A DNA stretch of 64,000 nt, from NCBI RefSeq assembly GCF_011316935.1, contig NZ_WLYS01000001.1, positions 124,001 to 188,000 of the forward strand, written 5' to 3'. A program made the translations under genes and the position numbers. The DNA is from Sphingobacterium chungjuense. Its GTDB lineage: Bacteria; Bacteroidota; Bacteroidia; Sphingobacteriales; Sphingobacteriaceae. Below, in pieces: positions 1 to 8,841 of this stretch. Numbering within the stretch: position 1 is the stretch's first letter; each line of letters opens with the position of its first letter. The notes below the pieces were generated by a model. It saw only the letters and a list, made by a program, of their open reading frames with translations. It did no database searches and was not told where the DNA came from.

Positions 1-396
1 TCCCGTTGGCACATTTCTAATGATTAGCTCATCTCGTTTGGTGGCAGGATAAATATTGGCAGTGGTCAAATGCTGGACGACGACCTCGCCAGTTTCTTCA
101 ATCAGATAATAGGCATCTGGAATAGCGACTTCCTCGCCAGCACTACTAATAAGTTTGATATTGCTTACCCAATAACGCAGGCGATCAAATGCGATTTCAA
201 GATTGGCTTCCGCGCTTTGGTCTGTGGCTTGATGTGCATATCTTCTTTTGAGTTCAAAATCCTGATCGCCATATTGGTTATCGAAGCGAATTTGTAAGGT
301 ATTTCCTTGATCCGCCGGGACTTCTTGGATCTCGGTTTTGGTACAACCGCTTAAAAGTGCAACAAAAAGAACGGCAAAACTGGTATATTTCTTCAT
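1..396 (-). CDS. MbnP-like lipoprotein, 3' part beyond window
   Basis: The reading frame is open from an ATG at 396 down to base 1, giving 132 codons with the C-terminus outside the window. The N-terminus MKKYTSFAVLFVALLSGC is a lipoprotein signal with lipobox LSGC. The rest resembles the MbnP-like family of Bacteroidota: an early strand with FDNQYGDQDFEL, then RLRYWVSNIKL, then DAYYLIEE, and the start of a VPTG turn. MbnP-like proteins often sit beside copper-handling TonB receptors and di-haem peroxidases, so a role in copper binding at the cell surface or periplasm is plausible but inferred. The neighbour at 660 is on the same strand, but a hairpin lies between them. Confidence 0.7.
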   Translation of the reverse strand, partial: MKKYTSFAVLFVALLSGCTKTEIQEVPADQGNTLQIRFDNQYGDQDFELKRRYAHQATDQSAEANLEIAFDRLRYWVSNIKLISSAGEEVAIPDAYYLIEETGEVVVQHLTTANIYPATKRDELIIRNVPTG

Positions 397-418
397 GGTT
401 AATAACTGTATGTAAAAT

Positions 419-437
419 ACTAGCACGAGGTGCTAGT
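419..437 (-). terminator. Hairpin between the two minus-strand copper-type genes
   Basis: A perfect 8-bp stem (ACTAGCAC / GTGCTAGT) with a 3-base loop is followed on the minus strand by ATTTTAC. It could terminate the 660-1061 gene or attenuate read-through into the MbnP-like gene that starts 22 bases further on. The rest of 397-659 shows no gene that I can support. Confidence 0.45.
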
Positions 438-659
438 GATCGTGTATAAATAAGTATTAGTTAGGGAGGCAATCATCCTATCACCGTACTTTTACGACTG
501 CATCAGATGACAATAAAAGGATGGCAGTAGTATATCAAAGACGATCAATGGAGGCTTTTGCACAACCACTTGTCGGATGCAACATCTTGAACAATATTGC
601 ACTTTAAATAGGGAATGAATCTTTGCTATTAGCCAGATCAGCTAACAGTTGAAGGGAAA

Positions 660-1061
660 TTAGGCAATCGGAGGACGAAAAACGGAATCGCCGTCTGGAG
701 ACAAGAGGACAGCAACAAAGGGATACATCAGGTTGGATTCTTGTACCTGTGTCTGTACGAAGGTCGGCATCAACAACTGTTCTTTATGCAAATAAAGTGC
801 ACTGAATTCGTACTTCGCTATGTTTTGTTGTGCTTCTTTTGCTTCACGTTCGCGCACTTGCTTCATCAGCTCACACTGTCCGTTACATTGCAGCTGCGGC
901 CGATCTTTATTGATACATTTGGCGAGATACTCTGGCAAGTGCACTTGGTAATCCACTGCCATCATCACCCGATAAAACGATTGTATCGTTAGTGTGATAA
1001 GCAAGATAGTAACCAAAAACTTTTTCAAAATCGTATCGCTCTTCTTTTGTATCGATGCCAT
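660..1061 (-). CDS. Small membrane-anchored Cys-motif protein
   Basis: This 133-residue protein has one hydrophobic segment near residues 14-34 and then a conserved-looking core with C49, C59 and C63 (CINKDRPQLQCNGQCELMK). The last two cysteines form CxxxC. I recognise it as a Bacteroidota small-protein type commonly found near copper- or metal-related TonB receptor clusters; it has no established function. The single N-terminal helix implies anchoring in the inner membrane or an uncleaved signal, with the Cys-rich part outside the cytoplasm. The MbnP-like gene 263 bases downstream on the same strand supports a metal-related context. The function is inference. Confidence 0.6.
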   Translation of the reverse strand: MASIQKKSDTILKKFLVTILLITLTIQSFYRVMMAVDYQVHLPEYLAKCINKDRPQLQCNGQCELMKQVREREAKEAQQNIAKYEFSALYLHKEQLLMPTFVQTQVQESNLMYPFVAVLLSPDGDSVFRPPIA

Positions 1062-1533
1062 GTGGGCATCTTCGTAAAACTCATCGCAAGTTTAACCACA
1101 ATATCTCAAAATAGTATTTTACTTTTTAGGACTTATGTTTATGTTTTTGGGACTAATTGGTAAAATAGGCTCTAAAACCATTTTCCAGATCAGCAAAAAC
1201 CGCGCATTTATCAATAAAAAACGAATAATAAAAGACTGTAAGTCAAAGCGTCCACACTCGACCTAGTTCACCTTTAATCGTAGTAATTTTCCGTAAACAC
1301 TCGTCTATTAACAGCACAAGAAAACCGCCTAAAACGCGCTAAAAATCCACTTTCACAGCCATACATCAAGAGGTTACGCATTCTTTGAATTATTAACAAA
1401 AAGTTCACAACTCGGTAATTTTCAGGTTTTATCACAACCCTAGTTTTGTCCTGTTAATCTACGTAATGAAATGCTGGAAGTAACCAAACGACTTCCTTCC
1501 TTTTATTAGCAAGTGTAAAAAAAACTAGAGCGA
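1062..1533. other. Divergent intergenic region
   Basis: This 472-base AT-rich stretch separates the minus-strand Cys-motif gene from the plus-strand nuclease/TonB locus. It must hold promoters for both directions. I see one good -7 match for the plus strand (1441-1448) and no convincing open frame or long repeat. Confidence 0.5.
1441..1448 (+). promoter_or_regulatory. Candidate -7 element for the nuclease/TonB locus
   Basis: TAGTTTTG matches the Bacteroidota -7 consensus TAnnTTTG. The expected -33 position holds TTTTC rather than TTTG, so the match is partial. It would give a leader of roughly 80 bases before the TTG start at 1534. Confidence 0.4.
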
Positions 1534-3126
1534 TTGAAAATTTTTAAAGCAAGTACCCGAGGATGGGTATGCCTAGGATTTGTGAGTGTCCTATTCTTTT
1601 CTTCCTGTAAAAAGGAATCCAATGTGCTGCAAGGGCAGCAAGATGAAACCATTTATTTTTCGAGTGAAATTTCAGGACTACCGCGTACTCGTGCACAAGG
1701 CACACAATGGGATCCGCAGGATAGTATCGGTATTTTCATGTACCGCAAAGGCGCTACATTGGACGGCAGCAGTATCGTCAATGAAGGTTTCAACAAAGCG
1801 TACCAAACCAATGGCAATGGTAATTTTGTAGCTAAGCAACCTGCAGAAAGACTCAACATGCCAAGCGGCACAGAGGTTGATTTTGTGGCTTACTACCCTT
1901 ACCGCCGATTGACTAATGTAGCACCGTTGGTAGACATTGCTGACCAAAGCAAACCCGAAGCGCTTGATTTTATGGTGAGCGATCGCACAGGAACATCCCC
2001 TATTTCAGGTGCGCCAGTTGTACTTTCTTTCGTAAGACAGATGGCCAAGCTCGAATTTAAAATAGCGGGCAATGACCTCGATGGCATCCGCGCTGAGTGG
2101 ATCGGCTTAGCCTCTTCCGCTGTATTTAACTTGGCGACTAGCACATTCGAAACCGCACAAACGCCGATTAATGTACCAGCCCATATCACCAAAAATGAGT
2201 TAAATCAAACCGTTGTTAGCTGGACTATCTTTCCCGGACAAAGCACCGCTACACAAAAAATGGTCTTTACCAAAGCCAATGGCAACACGTACACTTGGAA
2301 CATCGCCCCCAACACTGAATTTGCCAAAGGACATCGTTACCAATACGATTTGACCTTAGGAACGGGCGGCCAAGTGACGCCAACACCAACCGCAAGCTAC
2401 ATGGAGCTGCCGATTATTGCCGCAGGCGCGAATGAAGTATACAGTCTCAAAATGGGATCTGGGCGCCGTAATTATTCTATCCTGTACAACAACGATTATA
2501 AACTAGCAGAATGGGTAGCTTATCCATTATGCGATGCTTATCTCGGCGGTCAGAGCCGCACAGATCGTTGGGCTTATGATCCTGATCCAAAAATCCAACG
2601 TCTGTTTCAAGCCGATTTATCAAGCGGATATCCCAACAACGCTGCTTTAGGTATTGATCGCGGACATCAATTACCGAGTGGTGATCGCACAGCAAACCGC
2701 AGCGAAAACGAGCAAACGTTCTACTATACGAACATGACGCCGCAGGCAAAAACACTAAACCAAAATGTGTGGGCTAAGCTAGAAGACAAAGTGCGTAGCT
2801 GGGCTACCGCATCTGGAGTAGATACGGTCTATGTAGTAACAGGCGGAATGGCGACCTCTGCTACTAACACAACACTGGAATATGTAAGTGACAACGCGGG
2901 CAGAAATGTCGTCAAGCCAAAGTATTATTACAAAGTTTTGGCTATGAAACGCGGTACGACCTATTACACCATTGGCTTCCGGTTTAACAATGTTGCACAT
3001 GGTAATGTCAACTTCATGGACTATACCGTGTCCGTAGCTGATCTGGAAAAAGAAACAGGTTTCACCTTCTTCCCTGCTCTTCCAGACGCGGTGAAAATCA
3101 CCATCAACACCCAAATTTGGCGTTAA
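1534..3126 (+). CDS. Fimbrillin-type lipoprotein fused to a DNA/RNA non-specific endonuclease
   Basis: This 530-residue exported protein starts at TTG; no nearer in-frame ATG would keep the signal peptide. The signal ends in lipobox FSSC (FFSSCKKES). Residues about 40-275 are a fimbrillin-like region with the typical sequence around VDFVAYYPYRR and VRQMAKLEFKIA. Residues about 290-530 are an NUC-family endonuclease carrying the catalytic motif DRGHQLPSGDR and the downstream YYTNMTPQAKTLNQNVWAKLE block with its conserved Asn. NUC enzymes are Mg-dependent and cut DNA and RNA with little sequence preference. The lipid anchor and fimbrillin fold suggest a surface-tethered nuclease. It is the first gene of a six-gene plus-strand run. 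Domain calls are from motifs; surface location is inference. Confidence 0.88.
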   Translation: MKIFKASTRGWVCLGFVSVLFFSSCKKESNVLQGQQDETIYFSSEISGLPRTRAQGTQWDPQDSIGIFMYRKGATLDGSSIVNEGFNKAYQTNGNGNFVAKQPAERLNMPSGTEVDFVAYYPYRRLTNVAPLVDIADQSKPEALDFMVSDRTGTSPISGAPVVLSFVRQMAKLEFKIAGNDLDGIRAEWIGLASSAVFNLATSTFETAQTPINVPAHITKNELNQTVVSWTIFPGQSTATQKMVFTKANGNTYTWNIAPNTEFAKGHRYQYDLTLGTGGQVTPTPTASYMELPIIAAGANEVYSLKMGSGRRNYSILYNNDYKLAEWVAYPLCDAYLGGQSRTDRWAYDPDPKIQRLFQADLSSGYPNNAALGIDRGHQLPSGDRTANRSENEQTFYYTNMTPQAKTLNQNVWAKLEDKVRSWATASGVDTVYVVTGGMATSATNTTLEYVSDNAGRNVVKPKYYYKVLAMKRGTTYYTIGFRFNNVAHGNVNFMDYTVSVADLEKETGFTFFPALPDAVKITINTQIWR

Positions 3127-3174
3127 ATATCCCCTTATTATATATCATAAAAAAACCATTTTAATTTATTTACC

Positions 3175-4605
3175 GTGAAAAAAAATCAATTATTCGGAGC
3201 GGCAGTAGCCCTGCTAGTTTTCGGTCATTCGTGTAAGAATGATGCGTACCGTGACTTAGTGCCAGAAGGCAATGGACAGGTACAATTTACCTCTAGCATC
3301 GGTGGCGACGTGAGCACACGCGTTACCGGCAACAAATGGGACAACAACGATGCAATCGGTGTTTTCATGAAACAAGGTGCAAACTTAGGCAGCGCATTAG
3401 CGATGAATAAGAAATACACTACTGCCGGAAACGGTAACTTCAGCGCAGAAGGTGCAGAGATCATCAACTACCCAGAAACAGGTAGCGTAGATTTCATCGC
3501 TTACTATCCTTATGCAGCAGGTTTAACAGGTACGACATTGCCTGTCAACGTAGCGGATCAATCCAATCAAGCAGCGATTGATATCTTGTACTCTAATAAC
3601 GCAACCGGATTATCAAAAACCTCTCCTATTGCTAATTTGGCGTTCAAGCATCAATTAGCAAAAGTAGAATTAAACGTAAAAGCTGGAACAGGTATTCCTT
3701 CCGTAACTGGATTAGCAGTAGCTTACAATAGCGTAAACACGACAGCTACTTTTGATTTAGCAACTGGCGCGATGACTAATGTCTCCGGATCCCAAAATCT
3801 TACGGCAAAAACTACTGCTCAAACGACTTCTGCTTCTCAATTGGTAGAAGCGATCGTGATCCCAGGAAACTACGGCGCTAAACAAGTAGCATTTACGGTA
3901 GCTGGTTCTTCATTTACTTGGACATTACCAGCAAGCCTTCAGTTTGAAGCAGGCAAAAAATACACGTACGATATCGTATTGCAAACAGAGGCTGGCGGTA
4001 ACGAAGTGATAGTAACTGGAGCAGCAACTATTGAAGACTGGACTACTGTACCGGGCGGATCGGTAAACTTAGGTTTAGATGAGCAAGGTGGTGGCGAAGA
4101 GCCGGAAGTACCGGGAACAGGCGAAGAAGCAACATTTTTCTTAGAGACTTTTGGAACAGAAGGTCCAACTGCTAATCCACGTGGAAGAATGGCTACTTAC
4201 ACTGGCTTCGACATGAAAGCACCAGTGACATACACAGATTTGTTCCCTATAGATTTCGCGGATATCCGTTCTACAACTCAAATCAATTCTCACGTTTGGA
4301 TGCCCTCAGCTAGAACTACTGGTTTTAGAATCTCTGGAATCAATGCTACTGGTTACAGTAATTTAAAATTGTCTTATGACTTGGCAGCAAATGCAACAGG
4401 TGCGTCCGCTGCTGTGATTAAAGTGAGTGTAAACGGAGTTGACAAAACAGTAACTGGCACATTAGGTGCTAGCAACACATTCAGCACTTATATGATCGAA
4501 GGCATCGCGGCAAGTGACCTAGTGACTATTGAATTCTCAACTACAGCGAATGACAATACTGCCGGATACCGTGTAGATAATATCAAATTAGTCGGTACTA
4601 AATAA
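3175..4605 (+). CDS. Fimbrillin family lipoprotein with C-terminal beta domain
   Basis: The start is GTG at 3175, 48 bases after the nuclease stop. The signal peptide ends in lipobox GHSC. Residues about 30-290 are fimbrillin-like and visibly paralogous to the N-terminal part of the preceding protein (shared VDFIAYYPY, VADQS, HQLAKVEL). After an acidic Gly/Glu-rich linker near 300-320, residues about 325-476 form a second domain (FFLETFGT ... FDMKAP ... RVDNIKLVG) that reappears at the C-terminus of the DUF5689 protein at 7451. This looks like a carbohydrate-binding or choice-of-anchor type beta sandwich. No catalytic motif is visible. It probably binds substrate or forms part of a surface structure working with the receptor encoded next. 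Confidence 0.8.
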   Translation: MKKNQLFGAAVALLVFGHSCKNDAYRDLVPEGNGQVQFTSSIGGDVSTRVTGNKWDNNDAIGVFMKQGANLGSALAMNKKYTTAGNGNFSAEGAEIINYPETGSVDFIAYYPYAAGLTGTTLPVNVADQSNQAAIDILYSNNATGLSKTSPIANLAFKHQLAKVELNVKAGTGIPSVTGLAVAYNSVNTTATFDLATGAMTNVSGSQNLTAKTTAQTTSASQLVEAIVIPGNYGAKQVAFTVAGSSFTWTLPASLQFEAGKKYTYDIVLQTEAGGNEVIVTGAATIEDWTTVPGGSVNLGLDEQGGGEEPEVPGTGEEATFFLETFGTEGPTANPRGRMATYTGFDMKAPVTYTDLFPIDFADIRSTTQINSHVWMPSARTTGFRISGINATGYSNLKLSYDLAANATGASAAVIKVSVNGVDKTVTGTLGASNTFSTYMIEGIAASDLVTIEFSTTANDNTAGYRVDNIKLVGTK

Positions 4606-4642
4606 ATAGTAACCCGAAAAAACCAAATCAACCCTACAACAG

Positions 4643-4669
4643 GCAAGAGGAGCGATTATCTCCTCTTGC
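4643..4669 (+). terminator. Strong hairpin between fimbrillin and TonB receptor genes
   Basis: A perfect 10-bp stem (GCAAGAGGAG / CTCCTCTTGC) with a 7-base loop lies 38 bases after the fimbrillin stop and 28 bases before the receptor ATG. The following sequence TTATTTCC is only weakly T-rich. It may be a partial terminator or an mRNA-stabilising element that sets fimbrillin expression above the receptor. Confidence 0.55.
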
Positions 4670-4696
4670 TTATTTCCAATAAACTCATACCCTACT

Positions 4697-7447
4697 ATGC
4701 GTAATACGTTATACGTGTTATTTATTGTCCTCGGTTGCTGTCAGGCGCTTTTTGCGCAAGAAAAAGCACAGCTCAGTGGCACACTGATCGACGAGAAAAA
4801 TAAAACACCTATTGCTGGAGTAGTCCTGTCGCTTGAGAACAATAAGCAGACCGCTACGACCGATGCAGCAGGTGCTTTCATCTTTGTCAACCTTGAAGCA
4901 GGTGACGACTTTTTAGTGATTCAATCGGCTGGAATTCGCAGCGTTCGTTTGCCTATTTCCATTGCCTCCGGCGAATCTAAATCTTTACCAGCTATCGCAC
5001 TGATACAGGAAAATCAAATCGACGTACAAACCATTCTGGGCGTAATAGATGATGATGTATTGAGTGAAGATGGCGACCTGCACGGGCAAGATATCCGTAC
5101 ATCGGTCATCCTATCCAACGATCTTTACCTCAATAAGGTAGGATTTAAGTTATCTCCATTTCGCTTCCGCGTACGGGGATACGACTTATTCTTTGAGCAA
5201 ACCTATGTCAACGGTGTATTGGCCAACGATCAATACCGCCGCGTATTCAACTTTGCCTCTATCGGCGCTTTGAATGATTTGACGCGAAACGGGGATGTGA
5301 TCAATTACAACAACGCTGGCAACTTCAGTTTCGGTTCCATTGGTGGTGCCGAAAATATCAATATGCGAGCCAGTTCTTATGCCAAAGGCGGCAAAGTAAC
5401 CGGCTCTTATACCAATCGTAATTATTATGCGCGCGGCATGTTCAGCTATTCCACCGGATTGATGGACAATGGTTGGGCAGTTACCGGAGCGATCGGCGGT
5501 CGCTATGCCGACAAAGGATTTATACAAGGTACTTCGTACAATAACTTTTCCTACGCCTTGTCATTGGAGAAACAATGGGCCGAAGGTGAGCATTCTATTT
5601 CCTTAGTGACCTACGGATCGCCTGTGGTTCGCGGACAGCAAGGCTCTTCCTTCCAAGAAGTGTACGATTTAGTAGGTAATAATCTGTACAACCCGAACTG
5701 GGGTTTTCAAGATGGCAAAGCCCGAAATTCACGCATGGTCAACGCATTCGACCCAACGGCCGTATTATCGCACATCTGGAAGATCGATGAGAAAACTTCG
5801 TTGACATCGGGTGGATTATTGCACTACGGACGCTACTCCAGCTCGGCACTCAATTGGTACGATGCATCGGATCCACGACCAGATTATTACGGCTACTTGC
5901 CATCGTACTTTGCGATGGATCCAGCGAATACCGATCAGACGACGTACGACTATTACCGCGATCTTTGGATGTCCAACAATCCAGCGATCACACAGTTAAA
6001 TTGGGCAGAAATGTACCGCCAGAATATGGATCCAGAACACCGCCGCAAGAATCTGGGTGCAGCCCTGTATATGGTTGAAAAAAGGCATTCTGATTTATTA
6101 GAGGCCACCGTCAACAGTACATTCAACAAGTTGTATGACAACAATGTTCGGTTGACAGCGGGTGTAGAAGCGCGAAAAACTCGTTCTTACCAATACAAGA
6201 CGGTCGACGATCTACTGGGCTCTGATTTCGTATTGGACATTGACAAATTCGCGGAACGTGATAACCGTGGTAATAGCATCATCAATCAGAATGATTTGAA
6301 CTTCCCGAATCGTCGTGCATATGTGGGTGATATCTTTGGTTACGATTTCGATATTGATGTACAATCAGTAAATGCTTGGGTAACCAATACGCACCAAACT
6401 GGCAATGTCGATTTCTTTTATGGTACCAAACTAACCTATACCGAATTCCAACGAAACGGAAATATGAAGAATGGTCGCTTCCCAAATAATTCTTTTGGCA
6501 GAGGCGTCAAACATCATTTCTTTGATTACACGCTGAAAGGTGGTGTCACGTATAAGTTTGATGGAAGACATTACCTTTCTGCCAATACCGGTTACATTAC
6601 TGAAGCACCGATTCCAGATCGCGCTTACGCGATGTCTCGTGTATCTGATCAGGTCGTAAAAGGCCTAACCAGTAGCAAAATATTCGCATCCGACATCAAT
6701 TACACGTTTTCCATGCCGCGCTTAGCCGGACGGATTTCGGCTTTCCAGACCAACTTCTACGACCAACTGGAGCGCATGGCGTATTACCACGATTCTGAAA
6801 GAACCTTTGTATTCCATAATCTAACAGGCGTGAATAAAGTGCATCGCGGTATAGAAGCGGCGCTTACCTATCGCTTAGACGACAATTGGAACTTTGATTT
6901 CATCGGTACGATGGCTGAATACTACTATGCTAACAATCCTCTAGGAATTATGAACTCCGAAAATGGCAAGCTGGTCGATGTCGAAGAAACCGTGTATATG
7001 AAAGATCTTTATGTATCTGGCACGCCGCAGTTTGCGGGTGTATTAGCTGCACGTTACTTTTACGATTATTGGTTTTTCGAAGTTTCGGCCAATGCAATTG
7101 GTCGTAATTACCTGACCGCAGCGCCACTACGTCGCCAGGCCTCAAATTATGCCAATGTCAATCCATTTAATGAGCAAGATTTGGAAGCATATAAGACCTT
7201 GACCAGCCAAGAACGCTTAGATGATGTGGTGACTTTGGATGCGTCGATCGGGAAACTATTTTACCTCAAAGATCGTCGTTCGATAAATCTTAATTTCTCT
7301 GTCATCAACCTCTTAAACAACAAAAATATCCGGACAGGTGGTTTTGAACAAGGACGTCTTGACACCACGTATCCAAATCGTTTCGCGTCGCGGTATTTCT
7401 ACATGCAAGGCGCCAATGTCTTTCTTAACGTCAGTTACCGTTTTTAA
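4697..7447 (+). CDS. TonB-dependent outer-membrane receptor
   Basis: The 916-residue product has a cleavable signal (LFAQ), a carboxypeptidase-regulatory-like domain at about 22-105 (LSGTLIDEKNKTPIAGVVL), a plug with RFRVRGYDLFFEQTYVNG near 155-175, and a long beta-barrel of alternating aromatic strands ending in NVSYRF, the usual C-terminal Phe signature. Such receptors move substrates too large for porins across the outer membrane using TonB energy. No SusD homologue is adjacent, so it is not a standard SusCD pair. The neighbours are two nucleases, two fimbrillin-type lipoproteins and a DUF5689 protein, suggesting uptake of nucleic-acid fragments; the substrate is inferred. The next gene starts 3 bases after the stop. 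Confidence 0.88.
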   Translation: MRNTLYVLFIVLGCCQALFAQEKAQLSGTLIDEKNKTPIAGVVLSLENNKQTATTDAAGAFIFVNLEAGDDFLVIQSAGIRSVRLPISIASGESKSLPAIALIQENQIDVQTILGVIDDDVLSEDGDLHGQDIRTSVILSNDLYLNKVGFKLSPFRFRVRGYDLFFEQTYVNGVLANDQYRRVFNFASIGALNDLTRNGDVINYNNAGNFSFGSIGGAENINMRASSYAKGGKVTGSYTNRNYYARGMFSYSTGLMDNGWAVTGAIGGRYADKGFIQGTSYNNFSYALSLEKQWAEGEHSISLVTYGSPVVRGQQGSSFQEVYDLVGNNLYNPNWGFQDGKARNSRMVNAFDPTAVLSHIWKIDEKTSLTSGGLLHYGRYSSSALNWYDASDPRPDYYGYLPSYFAMDPANTDQTTYDYYRDLWMSNNPAITQLNWAEMYRQNMDPEHRRKNLGAALYMVEKRHSDLLEATVNSTFNKLYDNNVRLTAGVEARKTRSYQYKTVDDLLGSDFVLDIDKFAERDNRGNSIINQNDLNFPNRRAYVGDIFGYDFDIDVQSVNAWVTNTHQTGNVDFFYGTKLTYTEFQRNGNMKNGRFPNNSFGRGVKHHFFDYTLKGGVTYKFDGRHYLSANTGYITEAPIPDRAYAMSRVSDQVVKGLTSSKIFASDINYTFSMPRLAGRISAFQTNFYDQLERMAYYHDSERTFVFHNLTGVNKVHRGIEAALTYRLDDNWNFDFIGTMAEYYYANNPLGIMNSENGKLVDVEETVYMKDLYVSGTPQFAGVLAARYFYDYWFFEVSANAIGRNYLTAAPLRRQASNYANVNPFNEQDLEAYKTLTSQERLDDVVTLDASIGKLFYLKDRRSINLNFSVINLLNNKNIRTGGFEQGRLDTTYPNRFASRYFYMQGANVFLNVSYRF

Positions 7448-7450
7448 TAT

Positions 7451-8830
7451 ATGAGTACTATGAATACCATAAAATATACCGTGCTAGCATTATGTATGCT
7501 ACTATTGAATATAAGCTGTGAACGTGAATATGCTGCTCCTCCCCTCGGCGAACCAAAGTATGAGGGTAATTTGGACAATATCACGATTGCGCAACTGAAA
7601 CAACGTTATGCCGATATCACCGCACCTCAGCTTATCGAAGATAATCTGATCATTCGCGGTATGGTAACGGGTAATGATGAATCGGGCAATATTTACAAAC
7701 AGATTTATGTGCAGGATGCATCAGGCGCCATCAATTTGGGCGTAGACCAAAATGCCATCTTCGGCACGTACCAAGTAGGCCAAGAAGTTTTCATCCAACT
7801 GAAAGATCTCTTTGTCGTGAAATACGGTGGCGAGCTTCAGATCGGTATGGGATCTACCAACGCCAACCGCATCAGCTGGGAAATGTTTCAGGCAAAAGCC
7901 TTTTTAAATTCTTGGCCCAATGCTACGAATGTGGTCCCTGAGGTTGTTGAATTGAATGCCTTAACGGCAGATATGGTGCATCGCTTGGTGGAGATCAAAG
8001 ATATCACCTTCACCAATGGCGGCAAAAAAGCATTCACCACCGGTGACGCCACAACCAATGAGCAAATTAAAAATGCGAGCGGCAATGTGTTGGATGTACG
8101 ATCCAGCAATTTCTCCACCTTTGCTAAAGATATGTTGCCTGTCGGCAAAGGATCGATCGTTGGGATATTGGGTCGCTTTAATGGTGGTTGGCAATTGCTA
8201 TTGCGCACCAAAGCGGATGTGAAAGAATTTGATGGCCAAGAGCCGCAACCAGAGCAACCGCAGGTTGGATCTTTCTTCAAAGAAACCTTCGGTACGGGTA
8301 CGTATCCATCTGGAAACCGTCCGAAAGTGGCTGCATTTACCGAATTTGATATGAAAGCTCCGATCGTTTATGCGGATCTTACGGCAGAGGCATGGGCAGA
8401 TATTCGCAGCGTATCTGGCGATAATGGCGCTCATATCTGGTTGCCAGCGAACCGCGAATCGGGATTGAAGATTACAGGCATTAACTCCGCCAACAAAGGC
8501 ACGGTGACCTTGACCTATCAGCTAGCGGCCAACTTGTTTGATGCCGGCACTTCAGCCAACCTCAACAATATTCAGCTGAAAGTAAATGGCACTTCGGTAA
8601 CTGTACCATCACAAGTGGTAACTAATGCCGCAGGTGATAATGGTAAGTTCTACACCGTCAGCATTCCAAACATTACCGCGTCGGAAAACTTGACCATCGA
8701 GTTTGTGTCGGCTGCTGCAGTCAATACCGCTGGATTCCGTTTGGACAATATCGAATTGAGCGGCAGTAACGGTTCGTCGTCGGGTGGCAATACGGGCAAT
8801 GGTCAGCCAATCATCGTAAAACCTAATTAG
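7451..8830 (+). CDS. DUF5689 domain lipoprotein
   Basis: The 459-residue protein has a lipoprotein signal with lipobox NISC. Residues about 40-260 match the DUF5689 pattern (TIAQLKQRY ... IIRGMVTGNDESGNIYKQIYV ... GQEVFIQL), an OB-like domain found in exported Bacteroidota proteins. Residues about 275-445 are a domain homologous to the C-terminus of the 3175 product (FFKETFGTG ... FDMKAPIVY ... FRLDNIELSG), followed by a Ser/Gly-rich tail. DUF5689 proteins lack a proven function; OB-like folds commonly bind nucleic acid or oligosaccharide, which fits this locus. The 3-base spacing to the receptor gene indicates tight translational linkage. The function is inference. Confidence 0.82.
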   Translation: MSTMNTIKYTVLALCMLLLNISCEREYAAPPLGEPKYEGNLDNITIAQLKQRYADITAPQLIEDNLIIRGMVTGNDESGNIYKQIYVQDASGAINLGVDQNAIFGTYQVGQEVFIQLKDLFVVKYGGELQIGMGSTNANRISWEMFQAKAFLNSWPNATNVVPEVVELNALTADMVHRLVEIKDITFTNGGKKAFTTGDATTNEQIKNASGNVLDVRSSNFSTFAKDMLPVGKGSIVGILGRFNGGWQLLLRTKADVKEFDGQEPQPEQPQVGSFFKETFGTGTYPSGNRPKVAAFTEFDMKAPIVYADLTAEAWADIRSVSGDNGAHIWLPANRESGLKITGINSANKGTVTLTYQLAANLFDAGTSANLNNIQLKVNGTSVTVPSQVVTNAAGDNGKFYTVSIPNITASENLTIEFVSAAAVNTAGFRLDNIELSGSNGSSSGGNTGNGQPIIVKPN

Positions 8831-8841
8831 GAGTAATAGGT

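Noticed and set aside
70..297. Plus-strand frame of 75 codons
   Set aside because: It is antisense to the MbnP-like gene and has no start context or domain.
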